Made by a program: the position numbers and the translations under genes. The notes beneath the pieces are model-generated. The model saw only the letters and a program-made list of their open reading frames with translations, was not told the DNA's origin and did not search any database. DNA of 64,000 nt from Flavobacterium flavigenum (lineage in GTDB: Bacteria; Bacteroidota; Bacteroidia; Flavobacteriales; Flavobacteriaceae): NCBI RefSeq assembly GCF_027111255.2, contig NZ_CP114285.2, forward strand, positions 930,001 to 994,000, given 5' to 3'. Each line of letters begins with the position of its first letter. Position 1 is the stretch's first letter. Shown here one piece after another: positions 51,687 through 61,568 of this stretch.

Positions 51687-52580
51687 ATGCAAAAATTAAC
51701 CAAAGAAGATATCTCTCAGGAAGTGTTTGATTTATACGATGATTATGCCCATAATAAAATCGGAAGAAGACAATTTATAGAAAAGCTATCTGTTTTTGCT
51801 GTAGGAGCTATTACCCTACCGTCTCTCCTAAGCTTCATGAGCCCAAATTATGCGGATAGCATTTTAATTCCGTTTAACGATCCAAAACTAAAAACGCAAT
51901 ACATCAGCTACGATTCACCAAAAGGCGGAGGTACTATCAAAGCCCAACTGTCAAAACCTGCTGAAACCAAAAATAAATTACCCGGAATTATTGTCATACA
52001 TGAAAACAGGGGATTAAATCCTTACATTGAAGATGTGGGAAGAAGGGCTGCAATAGAAGGGTTTATTACTTTAGCACCTGATGCTTTATCTCCATTAGGC
52101 GGATATCCGGGCAATGATGATGCCGGACGTGAACTACAAAAAAAACGTACCCGTGAAGAAATGCTGGAGGATTTTATTGCCGCATACGAATATCTGAAAT
52201 CACACAAAGATTGTAATGGTCAGGTTGGTGTTGTCGGATTTTGTTTTGGAGGATGGATTTCGAATATGATGGCAGTAAAAATACCTTCTTTATCAGCTGC
52301 CGTTCCGTATTACGGCGGACAGCCTACCAAAGAAGAAGCAGAAAAAATAAAGACTCCGCTCCTTTTACATTATGCAGGTATGGATACACGTGTTAACGAA
52401 GGCTGGCCCGCATTTGAGGAAGTACTTAAACAAAACAAAGTCGAACATACTGCTTATTTTTATCAGGGTGTGAATCATGGTTTTCATAACAATACAACAC
52501 CAAGGTATGACGAAGCTGCCGCAAATTTATCATGGAAAAGAACCATTGATTTTTTTAAAGAAAAACTGATAAAAAAATAA
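51687..52580 (+). CDS. Dienelactone hydrolase-family protein with Tat-like signal
   Basis: The 297-residue alpha/beta hydrolase has the nucleophile C186 in VGFCFGGW, the Asp in AGMDTRVNEGW and the His in GVNHGFHN. Near the N-terminus RRQFIEKLSVFAVGAITLPSLL looks like a twin-arginine signal preceded by about 28 residues, so export in folded form is likely. The substrate could be dienelactone or another ester or lactone. It is a single gene with an AT-rich upstream region. Confidence 0.92.
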   Translation: MQKLTKEDISQEVFDLYDDYAHNKIGRRQFIEKLSVFAVGAITLPSLLSFMSPNYADSILIPFNDPKLKTQYISYDSPKGGGTIKAQLSKPAETKNKLPGIIVIHENRGLNPYIEDVGRRAAIEGFITLAPDALSPLGGYPGNDDAGRELQKKRTREEMLEDFIAAYEYLKSHKDCNGQVGVVGFCFGGWISNMMAVKIPSLSAAVPYYGGQPTKEEAEKIKTPLLLHYAGMDTRVNEGWPAFEEVLKQNKVEHTAYFYQGVNHGFHNNTTPRYDEAAANLSWKRTIDFFKEKLIKK

Positions 52581-52809
52581 ATCTAAACCAGCATTTTTTG
52601 TTCATAAAACAATAATAATTAAACAGTTAATAGAAATGTTTTTTACACGAGGGAACAAAAACCATATTTTTATAACAATTTTAAAAAAAAGAGTTAATTT
52701 AGTGCAGCAGCTTTGTCAGTGTTTTAAAACATGTCAAAGCTGTTATTTTCTGGTATAAAACCATAAAAGCTAAAAAATTCTCAGCAAATAATAAATTAAT
52801 AATACAATA
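52581..52809. other. Intergenic region with an imperfect hairpin
   Basis: A 9-base stem (GCAGCTTTG / CAAAGCTGT) near 52702-52743 with an AT-rich loop could end transcription of the hydrolase gene. Nothing else is evident. Confidence 0.4.
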
Positions 52810-53538
52810 ATGAGATTAGAAGATTTTGATAATGATGAAGATAAAGTAATTCAGGATCGTTTGAAACAAAAAACGTGGAATGAAATCAGGACCAATGACA
52901 GTTGGGCAATTTTTAAAATCATGGCCGAATTTGTAAACGGATACGAAAGTATGGGGCGTATTGGTCCATGTGTTTCTATTTTTGGGTCTGCTAGAACAAA
53001 ACCAGACGATAAATATTATTTACTGGCAGAAAAAATTGCTTATAAAATTAGTAAAGCAGGTTATGGCGTTATTACAGGTGGTGGACCAGGAATTATGGAA
53101 GCAGGAAACAAAGGCGCTCATTTGGGCGGAGGAACTTCTGTTGGTTTAAATATCGAACTGCCTTTTGAACAGCATTTCAACCCTTATATTGATCATGATA
53201 AAAACCTGAATTTCGATTACTTTTTTGTTCGAAAAGTAATGTTTGTAAAATATTCACAGGGTTTTGTAGTCATGCCCGGAGGATTTGGAACATTAGACGA
53301 AATGTTTGAAGCAATAACCCTGATCCAGACTAAAAAAATTGGAAAATTCCCTATCATACTAGTAGGTGTTGAATTTTGGTCAGGACTGATTGAATGGGTA
53401 AAAACAGTGCTAGTGGAAAAAATGCATACAGTGAGTCCTGATGACTTAAACTTATTTAAAATCGTAGATACTGAAGACGAAGTAGTTGATGTGCTGGATA
53501 AATTCTACAAGAAATACGACTTAAGTCCAAACTTTTAA
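52810..53538 (+). CDS. LOG-family nucleoside 5'-monophosphate phosphoribohydrolase
   Basis: The 242-residue Rossmann-fold protein has the family motifs VSIFGSARTKPDD, VITGGGPGIMEAGNKGAH and the catalytic VMPGGFGTLDEMFEAITLIQTKKI (PGGxGTxxE). LOG proteins release the base from nucleoside monophosphates; some make free cytokinin. In Bacteroidota the physiological role is most likely nucleotide turnover. Length is usual. A hairpin at 53658-53680 may end its transcript. Confidence 0.93.
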   Translation: MRLEDFDNDEDKVIQDRLKQKTWNEIRTNDSWAIFKIMAEFVNGYESMGRIGPCVSIFGSARTKPDDKYYLLAEKIAYKISKAGYGVITGGGPGIMEAGNKGAHLGGGTSVGLNIELPFEQHFNPYIDHDKNLNFDYFFVRKVMFVKYSQGFVVMPGGFGTLDEMFEAITLIQTKKIGKFPIILVGVEFWSGLIEWVKTVLVEKMHTVSPDDLNLFKIVDTEDEVVDVLDKFYKKYDLSPNF

Positions 53539-53657
53539 TATTTTAAACCATTATAAGTAATATAAGAAAATGTAAGTTTTGACTTTTTAGAGGAAAGTTT
53601 AAATAAACTTATATTACTTATATGATGAAATTTTCATAATTTTTGTAAAAAACTAAG

Positions 53658-53685
53658 AGCTGTATTTTAAACAGCTTTTTTTATA
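53658..53685 (+). terminator. Terminator after the LOG-family gene
   Basis: AGCTGT / ACAGCT with an 7-base loop is followed by a run of T residues. Confidence 0.7.
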
Positions 53686-53756
53686 CTATTTTTACAACAA
53701 AACCAAAAAAGCCATAAGCCCGTAAGTACTATTATACACCTAAATGTAAGCCTGTA

Positions 53757-56588
53757 TTGAAACCATTTTTTAAAATCTTTGTTTCCATTTTTGTTTTGAT
53801 GTCCTCATTAAAACAATTCGCGCAGCACCAGTCCAAGATAGAGGTGGCGGTAAATACTGAGCTTAAAACACTGCACATAAAACAAGACATTACTTATTAT
53901 AATACTGCAAACGATTCTTTAGGTTCTATTGTATTAAATGACTGGAATAATGCGTTTTCTGATAAAAACACTCCACTGGCTTTACGTTTCTCAGATGAAT
54001 TTTATAAAGGCTTTCACTTAGCCAAACCGGAAGAACGCGGAAACACAACTATACTTGAACTGACAGATGCCCAGTTTGTGGCATTAGAATGGGAAAGAAC
54101 AAATAAAAATCCTGATTTTATTGTAATTAAACTGAAAAACAAATTGCCTCCAGGCAGCAAAATTGATTTACATCTTACCTATATTACTAAAATTCCGAGC
54201 GATAAATTTACACGTTACGGCTATAATCAAAATGGCGATATGAACCTGAGAAACTGGTTTTTGAGTCCAGCACGTTTTGAAAATCATGATTTTATAAAAT
54301 ACCACAACTATAACCTTGATGATATTGCAAATGCTGTAACTGATTACGAATTAGAAATAAAAGTCCCAAATCAATATACCATTACCACAGATCTGGATTC
54401 CGTTTCAAGAGATTCTTCTTCCACTGCCTTCAGCACGTACTTTTTTTCAGGAAACAGCAGAACAGATTTTAATTTATTTATTGAAAAGCAAAATAGTTTC
54501 AAGAGTTATAATAATGGTGAGCTTGAAGTTCTTACCAATTTAAAAAACAAAAGACTTGATGAGATACAAAAAGCAATAATCATCAATAAAATAATCACTT
54601 TTGCGAATGATTTTATTGGAAAATATCCACATAAAAAAATTACGGTATCCCAGACAGATTATGACCGGAATCCTTTTTACGGACTAAATCAGCTTCCTTC
54701 TTTTATGAGTCCGTTTCCGGATGAATTTATATTTGAAATAACATTTTTAAAAACATTTTTAAATAATTACCTTCAGTACAGCCTTCGTCTCGATCCCCGA
54801 AAAGACAACTGGATTTATGATGGAATCCAGATTTATGCAATGATGAAATTCATGGAAGAAAACCACATGGATCAAAAAATGCTAGGCAGACTTTCCAAAA
54901 TGAAGCTTTTTAAAAGCTATAACATTACCAATCTGACTTTTAATGAGCAATACAGCTATTATTACATGCTCATGGCCCGAAAAAACCTCGATCAGCCATT
55001 GGGAGATCCAAAAAATACACTCATTAAATTTAATGAACAGATTGCAGGCAAATATCGCGCGGGCTTAAGCCTGAGTTACCTGGATGATTACTTAAATCAC
55101 AATATCGTGCCTGAAAGTCTTCAGGAATTTTACAACTTAAACAAGATACAACAGGTAAACCGATCTGATTTTGAAAAAATACTGACCCAGAAAAGCCTAA
55201 AAAAAATTGACTGGTTTTTTGAAACCATTATTGGTTCACGCGAAATCATCGATTATAAGTTTTCAAATGTTTCCAGAACCCAAGACTCCATCCATTTTTC
55301 GATAAAGAATAAAACAAACACATTTGTTCCCATACCTGTTTACGGCCTTAAAAAGAACAATATTGTTTTTAAACAATGGATTGAACCTCAAAACAATGAT
55401 TCTGTTTACATTTTCGAAAGAAAAAATGCAGATAAAATTGTTTTGAATTACAATAATGAAGTTCCTGAATATAATCAGCGAAACAACTGGAAGTCATTAA
55501 AAAGTCTGGTCATTACAAATCGTCCCATTAAATTTAATTTCTCCAAAGATTTAGAAGACCCTTATTACAACCAAATATTATATGTACCAACACTTACTTA
55601 TAATTATTACGATGGTTTTACGCCCGGAATACGCTTACATAACAAAACCATATTAGAAAAACCATTTACATTTGATATTAACCCGGCTTATTCTATAAAA
55701 GCAGGAACAATTTCAGGATCATCTGCTTTTTCATTAAATCATTATTACAGGGAAAGCAGATTATACAATATCCGATATTCTATCAGTCAGAATTATTTTC
55801 ATTACGCCCCGGATGCGACTTATTTCAGACTAAATCCAATGGTTCAGTTTAGAATTCGTGAAGATAATTTCAGGGATAACCGAAAACAGTTTATTATCGC
55901 AAGACAGGTAATCGTAAATCGTGAAGCGACGGAATATATTACTGATAATTCTACTCCAAATTATTCTGTTTTTAATCTCCGTTATGTGAATACTAAAACA
56001 GAATTGATTAACCATTTTAGTTTCATGACAGATACACAGTTTTCAGGGAACTTTGGAAAATTAGCAGGAGAAATTGAATACAGAAGGCTATTTGAGAATA
56101 ATCGTAAATTAAATTTGAGATTATATACCGGAAGTTTCTTATATAATTCAACCAATTCAGATTATTTCAGTTTTGGTTTAGACCGTCCAACCGATTATCT
56201 ATTTGACTATAATTTCTACGGAAGATCTGAAAGTACAGGTTTTTTCAGTCAACAATATGTTATTGCCGAAGGAGGATTCAAATCTATAATCGAGCCTAGA
56301 TACGCCAATCAATGGATGACTACTTTAAACGCAAGCTATTCAATATGGAACTGGATTGAAGCTTACGGCGACCTGGGTTTTACAAAAAACAAACATCAAA
56401 ATGAACATTTTGTCTACGACAGTGGGATACGTTTAAACCTTTTGCCTGACTATTTTGAGGTTTTTTTTCCTGTTTATTCGAATAACGGATGGGAAATTTC
56501 CCAGCCAAATTACAATCAAAAAATCAGATTTGTTATCACCTTGTCTCCCAAAACATTAGTTAATCTTTTCACCCGAAAGTGGCTTTAA
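53757..56588 (+). CDS. M1-peptidase-like outer-membrane barrel protein lacking the zinc motif
   Basis: The frame opens with TTG (53757) and encodes a signal peptide (LKPFFKIFVSIFVLMSSLKQFAQ). The 943-residue protein starts with a beta sandwich and a gluzincin/M1-like domain (about 240-460). It keeps a trace of the W-x-x-(E/D)-G region (WIYDGIQIYAMMKF), but no HExxH is present anywhere; the expected place reads FEITFLKTFLNNYLQ. The second half (about 620-943) is rich in alternating aromatic strands and ends in VNLFTRKWL, fitting an outer-membrane barrel. It is probably not an active peptidase. Confidence 0.7.
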   Translation: MKPFFKIFVSIFVLMSSLKQFAQHQSKIEVAVNTELKTLHIKQDITYYNTANDSLGSIVLNDWNNAFSDKNTPLALRFSDEFYKGFHLAKPEERGNTTILELTDAQFVALEWERTNKNPDFIVIKLKNKLPPGSKIDLHLTYITKIPSDKFTRYGYNQNGDMNLRNWFLSPARFENHDFIKYHNYNLDDIANAVTDYELEIKVPNQYTITTDLDSVSRDSSSTAFSTYFFSGNSRTDFNLFIEKQNSFKSYNNGELEVLTNLKNKRLDEIQKAIIINKIITFANDFIGKYPHKKITVSQTDYDRNPFYGLNQLPSFMSPFPDEFIFEITFLKTFLNNYLQYSLRLDPRKDNWIYDGIQIYAMMKFMEENHMDQKMLGRLSKMKLFKSYNITNLTFNEQYSYYYMLMARKNLDQPLGDPKNTLIKFNEQIAGKYRAGLSLSYLDDYLNHNIVPESLQEFYNLNKIQQVNRSDFEKILTQKSLKKIDWFFETIIGSREIIDYKFSNVSRTQDSIHFSIKNKTNTFVPIPVYGLKKNNIVFKQWIEPQNNDSVYIFERKNADKIVLNYNNEVPEYNQRNNWKSLKSLVITNRPIKFNFSKDLEDPYYNQILYVPTLTYNYYDGFTPGIRLHNKTILEKPFTFDINPAYSIKAGTISGSSAFSLNHYYRESRLYNIRYSISQNYFHYAPDATYFRLNPMVQFRIREDNFRDNRKQFIIARQVIVNREATEYITDNSTPNYSVFNLRYVNTKTELINHFSFMTDTQFSGNFGKLAGEIEYRRLFENNRKLNLRLYTGSFLYNSTNSDYFSFGLDRPTDYLFDYNFYGRSESTGFFSQQYVIAEGGFKSIIEPRYANQWMTTLNASYSIWNWIEAYGDLGFTKNKHQNEHFVYDSGIRLNLLPDYFEVFFPVYSNNGWEISQPNYNQKIRFVITLSPKTLVNLFTRKWL

Positions 56589-56742
56589 TCATTCGTATTT
56601 TAAACAAAAACATGAATAATTATTAACTTAATATTGTTTTTGGTACAAATTACTCAAAAAAAATACGTAGTTTTTTGAATTTAACTACAAATAATTAAAT
56701 TATATTTATTTTAATGAATTATGATTATTGGTAGATTTTGAG

Positions 56743-56750
56743 TAATTTTG
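56743..56750 (+). promoter_or_regulatory. Possible -7 box before the E1 dehydrogenase gene
   Basis: TAATTTTG lies 27 bases before the ATG at 56777. The nearest upstream TTG is only 12 bases away, so the -33 part is uncertain. Confidence 0.45.
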
Positions 56751-56776
56751 CAACCTAAACATGACCCTTCCAGATT

Positions 56777-59188
56777 ATGATTACAGAAAAAAGCAATACT
56801 ATATTAACCTTTGAGGATTTTAGAACTGAAGTATTAAATGACTATAAAATTGCAGTTACAAGTCGGGAATGCAGTCTGTTAGGCCGAAAAGAAGTATTGA
56901 CAGGAAAAGCCAAATTTGGAATATTTGGTGATGGAAAGGAAGTACCACAGCTGGCCATGGCAAAAGCTTTCAAAAATGGTGATTTCCGTTCAGGATACTA
57001 TCGCGACCAGACCTTTATGATGGCTATTGGCGAATTTACTCCTAAACAATTTTTTGCAGGTTTATATGGTCACACCGATTTAGATTTTGATCCAATGTCG
57101 GCCGGAAGACAAATGGGCGGACACTTTGTAACGCACAGTTTAAACGAAGACGGTTCCTGGAAAGACTTAACCAAACAAAAAAACTCAAGTGCAGATATAT
57201 CTCCTACAGCCGCACAAATGCCCAGATTACTGGGATTGGCGCAGGCTTCAAAAATTTACAGAAACGTTGACGGAATCGAAATCAAAGACAAATTTTCTGT
57301 AAACGGAAATGAAGTGGCCTGGGGAACTATTGGAAACGCCAGTACTTCTGAAGGTTTGTTTTTTGAAACCATAAATGCTGCAGGAGTTTTACAGGTTCCG
57401 ATGGTAATGAGTATCTGGGATGACGAGTACGGAATTTCTGTACACGCTAAACACCAGACTACCAAAGAAAACATCTCTGAAATCCTAAAAGGATATCAAC
57501 GCGATGAAGATTCTGAAGGATATGAAATTTTAAGAGTAAAAGGCTGGGATTATGCCGAGCTGGTTTCTACTTACGAAAGAGCCGGTGCCATTGCACGCGA
57601 ACAACATATTCCGGTTTTAATACACGTCAATGAACTTACACAGCCACAAGGCCACTCTACCTCAGGATCGCATGAGCGTTATAAAAATGGAGAAAGATTA
57701 GCCTGGGAAAAGAATTATGACTGTATCCGTCAAATGCGTTTATGGATGATTGCTACCAATATCGCATCCCCAGAAGAACTGGATGAAATTGATGCCCAAT
57801 TGAAAAAAGAAGTTCTGGAAGCTAAAAAGGAAGCCTGGAACCAATTTATCAATCCAATTATTGAAGATCAAAAAAATCTTTTAGACTTATTGGAAGAAAT
57901 TTCAGCTGCGAGTATCAATCATAAAGATAAAATCCAGAAATATATTGGTGAATTAAAAGCAATCAAAGCGCCTTTAAAAAAGGAAATGCTGATGATTACA
58001 AGACGAATATTACGTTTTGTAGAAGTTCCAAACAGCAAAATACTGGTATCAAACTGGATCAAAAATTATATTGGACTAACACAGCCTAAATTCAGTAGTA
58101 ATTTATATTCTGAATCAAAGTCAAATATATTTTCTGTTCAAAAAGTTCTACCTGAATACGCCGAGAACGCAAAACCTGATTTAGACGGACGAATGATTCT
58201 ACGTGATAACTTCGACGCTCTATTCACTAAATATCCGGAAGTCCTGATTTTTGGTGAAGATGTTGGAAACATTGGAGATGTAAACCAGGGTCTTGAAGGT
58301 ATGCAGGAAAAATACGGTGAACTTCGTGTTGCCGATGTCGGGATTCGTGAAGCTACTATTATTGGTCAGGGAATTGGTATGGCTTTGAGAGGCTTGCGCC
58401 CAATAGCCGAAATTCAGTATTTAGATTATTTATTATACGCCATTCAGATCATGAGTGATGATTTGGCTACTCTACAATACAGAACTGTTGGAAAACAAAA
58501 AGCACCATTAATCATCAGAACCCGCGGACACCGTCTGGAAGGTATCTGGCATTCAGGTTCTCCAATGGGAATGATTATTAACGCTATTCGTGGAATCCAC
58601 GTTCTGGTTCCGAGAAATATGACTCAGGCAGCGGGCTTCTACAATACACTTTTAGAATGCGATGAGCCTGCTTTAGTAATTGAATGTTTAAATGGTTACC
58701 GTTTAAAAGAAAAGACACCTTTAAATTTTGGTGAATTCAAAACACCAATTGGAGTTGTAGAAACCTTAAAAGAAGGTACTGATATTACATTAGTTTCTTA
58801 CGGATCGACTTTAAGGCTGGTTGAACAGGCCGCGAATGAACTTTTAGATTTAGGAATTGACTGCGAGGTGATTGACATCCAGTCATTGCTTCCATTTGAT
58901 GTGAATAAGGATATTGTAAAAAGTATTTCTAAAACAAACCGCTTGTTAGTAATTGACGAAGATGTTCCGGGTGGGGCTTCTGCCTTCATTCTACAGCAAA
59001 TTCTGGAAGAACAGGATGCATACAAATATCTTGACAGCAAACCACAGACTCTTGCTGCAAAAGCCCACAGACCTGCTTACGGAACTGATGGTGACTATTT
59101 CTCAAAACCTTCTGCTGAAGATATTTTTGAAAAAGTTTACGATATGATGCATGAAGTTAATCCTGCTAAATTTCCAAGTTTGTATTAG
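56777..59188 (+). CDS. Fused alpha/beta E1 component of a 2-oxoacid dehydrogenase (BCKDH type)
   Basis: The 803-residue protein joins both halves of the thiamine-dependent E1. The alpha half covers about 1-430 (FRSGYYRDQTFMMAIGE, MGGHFVTHSLNEDGSW, TIGNASTSEGLFFETINAAG). The beta half covers about 465-803 (VLIFGEDVGNIGDVNQGLEG, GIREATIIGQGIGMALRGLRP, APLIIRTRGHRLEGIWHSGSPMG, VIDIQSLLPFD). It should decarboxylate 2-oxoacids, most likely branched-chain ones, feeding lipoyl E2 encoded elsewhere. Such fusions are normal in Bacteroidota. A strong terminator follows. Confidence 0.94.
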   Translation: MITEKSNTILTFEDFRTEVLNDYKIAVTSRECSLLGRKEVLTGKAKFGIFGDGKEVPQLAMAKAFKNGDFRSGYYRDQTFMMAIGEFTPKQFFAGLYGHTDLDFDPMSAGRQMGGHFVTHSLNEDGSWKDLTKQKNSSADISPTAAQMPRLLGLAQASKIYRNVDGIEIKDKFSVNGNEVAWGTIGNASTSEGLFFETINAAGVLQVPMVMSIWDDEYGISVHAKHQTTKENISEILKGYQRDEDSEGYEILRVKGWDYAELVSTYERAGAIAREQHIPVLIHVNELTQPQGHSTSGSHERYKNGERLAWEKNYDCIRQMRLWMIATNIASPEELDEIDAQLKKEVLEAKKEAWNQFINPIIEDQKNLLDLLEEISAASINHKDKIQKYIGELKAIKAPLKKEMLMITRRILRFVEVPNSKILVSNWIKNYIGLTQPKFSSNLYSESKSNIFSVQKVLPEYAENAKPDLDGRMILRDNFDALFTKYPEVLIFGEDVGNIGDVNQGLEGMQEKYGELRVADVGIREATIIGQGIGMALRGLRPIAEIQYLDYLLYAIQIMSDDLATLQYRTVGKQKAPLIIRTRGHRLEGIWHSGSPMGMIINAIRGIHVLVPRNMTQAAGFYNTLLECDEPALVIECLNGYRLKEKTPLNFGEFKTPIGVVETLKEGTDITLVSYGSTLRLVEQAANELLDLGIDCEVIDIQSLLPFDVNKDIVKSISKTNRLLVIDEDVPGGASAFILQQILEEQDAYKYLDSKPQTLAAKAHRPAYGTDGDYFSKPSAEDIFEKVYDMMHEVNPAKFPSLY

Positions 59189-59211
59189 AACCAGCTATCA
59201 ATTTAATATAA

Positions 59212-59245
59212 AAAAAGCTCCAAATTAATTGATTTGGAGCTTTTT
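59212..59245 (+). terminator. Terminator after the E1 dehydrogenase gene
   Basis: A 14-base perfect stem (AAAAAGCTCCAAAT and complement) with a 6-base loop ends in TTTTT. Confidence 0.95.
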
Positions 59246-59417
59246 AAATTCTATAGACTTTCTCAAACAAGAATCAACTGTGCAAAGATTTAATTATAAT
59301 AAGAAATTATTTAACTATTGTATAATTTTTTAAACATCAAATGTATTATATTACATATCTTTTCTGACCGCTTGCCTAGTAACCAGGCAAAGTCCAGTAA
59401 TATTTTAAATTAATTGA

Positions 59418-60644
59418 ATGGCTATAATTATTACTTTTTGCGTTTTACTGTTAGTGGCTTATCTGTTTGATCTAACTTCATCAAAGACAAAGATCCCTTC
59501 TGTTATATTACTATTGCTTTTAGGCTGGATCGTACGGCAAATTACCGGATTTTTACTTATTGACTTACCGGATTTCTCAATGGTCTTACCTATTTTAGGT
59601 ACCATTGGACTGATTTTGATTGTATTAGAAGGATCACTCGAATTAGAATTAAACCAATCTAAAATTGGACTGATAAAAAAATCATTTCTGGGTGCTTTCT
59701 TTCCGTTATTAGCTTTGTCTTTTATAATTGCATATTTATTTCAATATTATGGCGGCTATCCTTTTAAAATATGTCTATCGAATGCTATTCCTTTTGCTGT
59801 CATAAGCAGCGCCATAGCTATTCCTAGTGTCCGCAACCTTAACACAAACAAGCGGGAATTTGTAACTTACGAGAGTAGTCTTTCTGATATATTCGGCGTA
59901 ATTCTGTTCAATTTTGTTCTTTATAATTCTAGTTTTGGAGTACCAACATTTGGTTATTTCTTTCTTCAAATACTAATAATCATTGTTATTTCTTTTCTGG
60001 CGACTGTTTTACTATCCTTTTTATTAAACAAAATAGACCATCACATCAAATTTGTGCCTATTATTTTGCTAACTATTTTGATCTATGAAATTTCAAAAAT
60101 GTACCATCTGCCAGCCTTGTTATTTATTTTGATATTTGGGCTTTCTATTAATAATTTCGACGAACTTAAAAGATACAAATGGAGTGAGCGTTTTAGACCT
60201 GACTCCCTGAGCAAAGAAATTGATAAATTCAGGGAGTTGAATGTTGAAGCCGCTTTTGTTGTACGCGCACTATTTTTTCTGCTGTTTGGATATTTATTGG
60301 AAACATCAGAAATATTAAATCCCGACACCTTTATCTGGGCTTTCGGAATAGTACTCATCATATTTTCAATACGTGCTGTTCAGTTATATTTGTCTAAAAT
60401 ACCTTTAATGCCTTTACTTTTCGTAGCTCCCAGAGGTTTGATTACCATATTGCTGTTTTTAACCTTGGGCACTTCACAAAATATTCCTTTAGTTAATAAA
60501 TCACTTATTATACAAGTCATTTTACTGACCGCTTTTTTAATGATGTTTGGTATTTTAGGAACTTCAAAAAAAACGGAAGAAGAGGATCAAAAAGAAGAAG
60601 ACAGAAAATTATCAGAAAATGATGAAAACCAATCAGAAGCTTAA
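59418..60644 (+). CDS. CPA-family cation:proton antiporter
   Basis: The 408-residue inner-membrane protein has about eleven to twelve helices (IITFCVLLLVAYLFDL, VILLLLLGWIVRQITGFLL, PILGTIGLILIVLEGSLELEL). It has the family loops NAIPFAVISSAIAIPSVRNL, YESSLSDIFGVILFN and VAPRGLITILLF. The C-terminal tail is charged (KKTEEEDQKEEDRKLSE). It exchanges Na+ or K+ for H+ in pH and salt balance. It ends 27 bases before the convergent kdsB gene. Confidence 0.9.
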   Translation: MAIIITFCVLLLVAYLFDLTSSKTKIPSVILLLLLGWIVRQITGFLLIDLPDFSMVLPILGTIGLILIVLEGSLELELNQSKIGLIKKSFLGAFFPLLALSFIIAYLFQYYGGYPFKICLSNAIPFAVISSAIAIPSVRNLNTNKREFVTYESSLSDIFGVILFNFVLYNSSFGVPTFGYFFLQILIIIVISFLATVLLSFLLNKIDHHIKFVPIILLTILIYEISKMYHLPALLFILIFGLSINNFDELKRYKWSERFRPDSLSKEIDKFRELNVEAAFVVRALFFLLFGYLLETSEILNPDTFIWAFGIVLIIFSIRAVQLYLSKIPLMPLLFVAPRGLITILLFLTLGTSQNIPLVNKSLIIQVILLTAFLMMFGILGTSKKTEEEDQKEEDRKLSENDENQSEA

Positions 60645-60671
60645 TATGATTTACATATTTTCCTAAATCGA

Positions 60672-61406
60672 CTATTTTGCAGCCAGAATATCCCTTGCCT
60701 TTTCTAAATCTTCAGCCGTATCAATCCCAATTCCGACATGAGTAGTTTCGACCATTTTAATTTTTTTTCCGAATTCCAAATAGCGAAGCTGTTCCAGTTT
60801 TTCAGAAGCTTCAAGGGATTTCATTGGCAGGCTGTGAAAGTCTAATAAAGCCTGTTTTCTAAAGGCGTAAATTCCGATATGCTGAAAATATCGTACACCA
60901 GCATCCTTATCTCTAGGATATGGAATTACAGAACGTGAAAAATACAAAGCAAACTGTGACTGATCCACCACGACTTTTACATGATTTGGATTGTTGATTT
61001 CGTCTTCATCTGTAATTTCACGCATTAGCGAAGCCAGGTCAATCTTTTTATCTTCATCATTTTTAAAAACAGACAAAACCTGCTCTAAAGGGCCGGCTTC
61101 TGTAAAAGGTTCGTCTCCCTGAACATTCACTACAATATCAACATCAAGATTCGCAACAGCTTCTGCAATTCGGTCACTTCCTGATTCGTGTTCTTTGATG
61201 CTCATAATGGCTTTTCCTCCATTCGAAACAATTTCATTGTAGATCAAATCAGAATCGGTTACAACAAACACATCATCAAACAATTTTGTGGCAACAGAGG
61301 CTTCATACGTTCTTAAAATTACCGTTTTACCACCCAAATCCTGCATTAGTTTTGCAGGGAAACGTGTTGATGCATATCGTGCCGGAATTACAGCTATTAT
61401 TTTCAT
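60672..61406 (-). CDS. kdsB: 3-deoxy-manno-octulosonate cytidylyltransferase
   Basis: The 244-residue enzyme activates Kdo with CTP for lipopolysaccharide synthesis. It has [20 protein letters not shown] (nucleotide binding), [25 protein letters not shown] and [19 protein letters not shown] for the metal/CTP site, and [13 protein letters not shown]. Length and start are normal. It is a lone minus-strand gene. Upstream of it lies a cluster of intergenic repeats. Confidence 0.97.
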   Translation of the reverse strand: MKIIAVIPARYASTRFPAKLMQDLGGKTVILRTYEASVATKLFDDVFVVTDSDLIYNEIVSNGGKAIMSIKEHESGSDRIAEAVANLDVDIVVNVQGDEPFTEAGPLEQVLSVFKNDEDKKIDLASLMREITDEDEINNPNHVKVVVDQSQFALYFSRSVIPYPRDKDAGVRYFQHIGIYAFRKQALLDFHSLPMKSLEASEKLEQLRYLEFGKKIKMVETTHVGIGIDTAEDLEKARDILAAK

Positions 61407-61414
61407 TTTTTTAT

Positions 61415-61440
61415 GTCATTGCGAGGAACGAAATAATCTC
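61415..61440. repeat. Dispersed repeat of the GTCATTGCGAGGAACGAA type
   Basis: The sequence GTCATTGCGAGGAACGAA followed by AATCTC-like bases is a well-known dispersed intergenic repeat of flavobacteria and other bacteria, here just upstream of kdsB. Only one copy is in this window. Confidence 0.65.
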
Positions 61441-61465
61441 ATCCTCAAATTAATTTATAGTTTTT

Positions 61466-61520
61466 CTTTGTGAATCTCTGTGAAATCTCTGTGAAATCTT
61501 TGTGTGGTTTTGTGAAATAG
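61466..61520. repeat. Short tandem repeats of CTCTGTGAAAT type
   Basis: About five imperfect units (TTGTGAAT, CTCTGTGAAAT, CTCTGTGAAAT, CTTTGTGTGG, TTTTGTGAAATAG) follow each other, with related AGATCTCGCAGAGATACAC at 61542-61560 in the opposite sense. Such CACAGAGATTT-type repeats are frequent between flavobacterial genes. Confidence 0.65.
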
Positions 61521-61568
61521 TTATCCCACTGAGATTAGCAAAGATCTCGCAGAGATACACAAAATATA

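Noticed and set aside
61466..61560. CRISPR-like array
   Set aside because: Units are about 10-11 bases and directly adjoin; there are no spacers and no cas genes.
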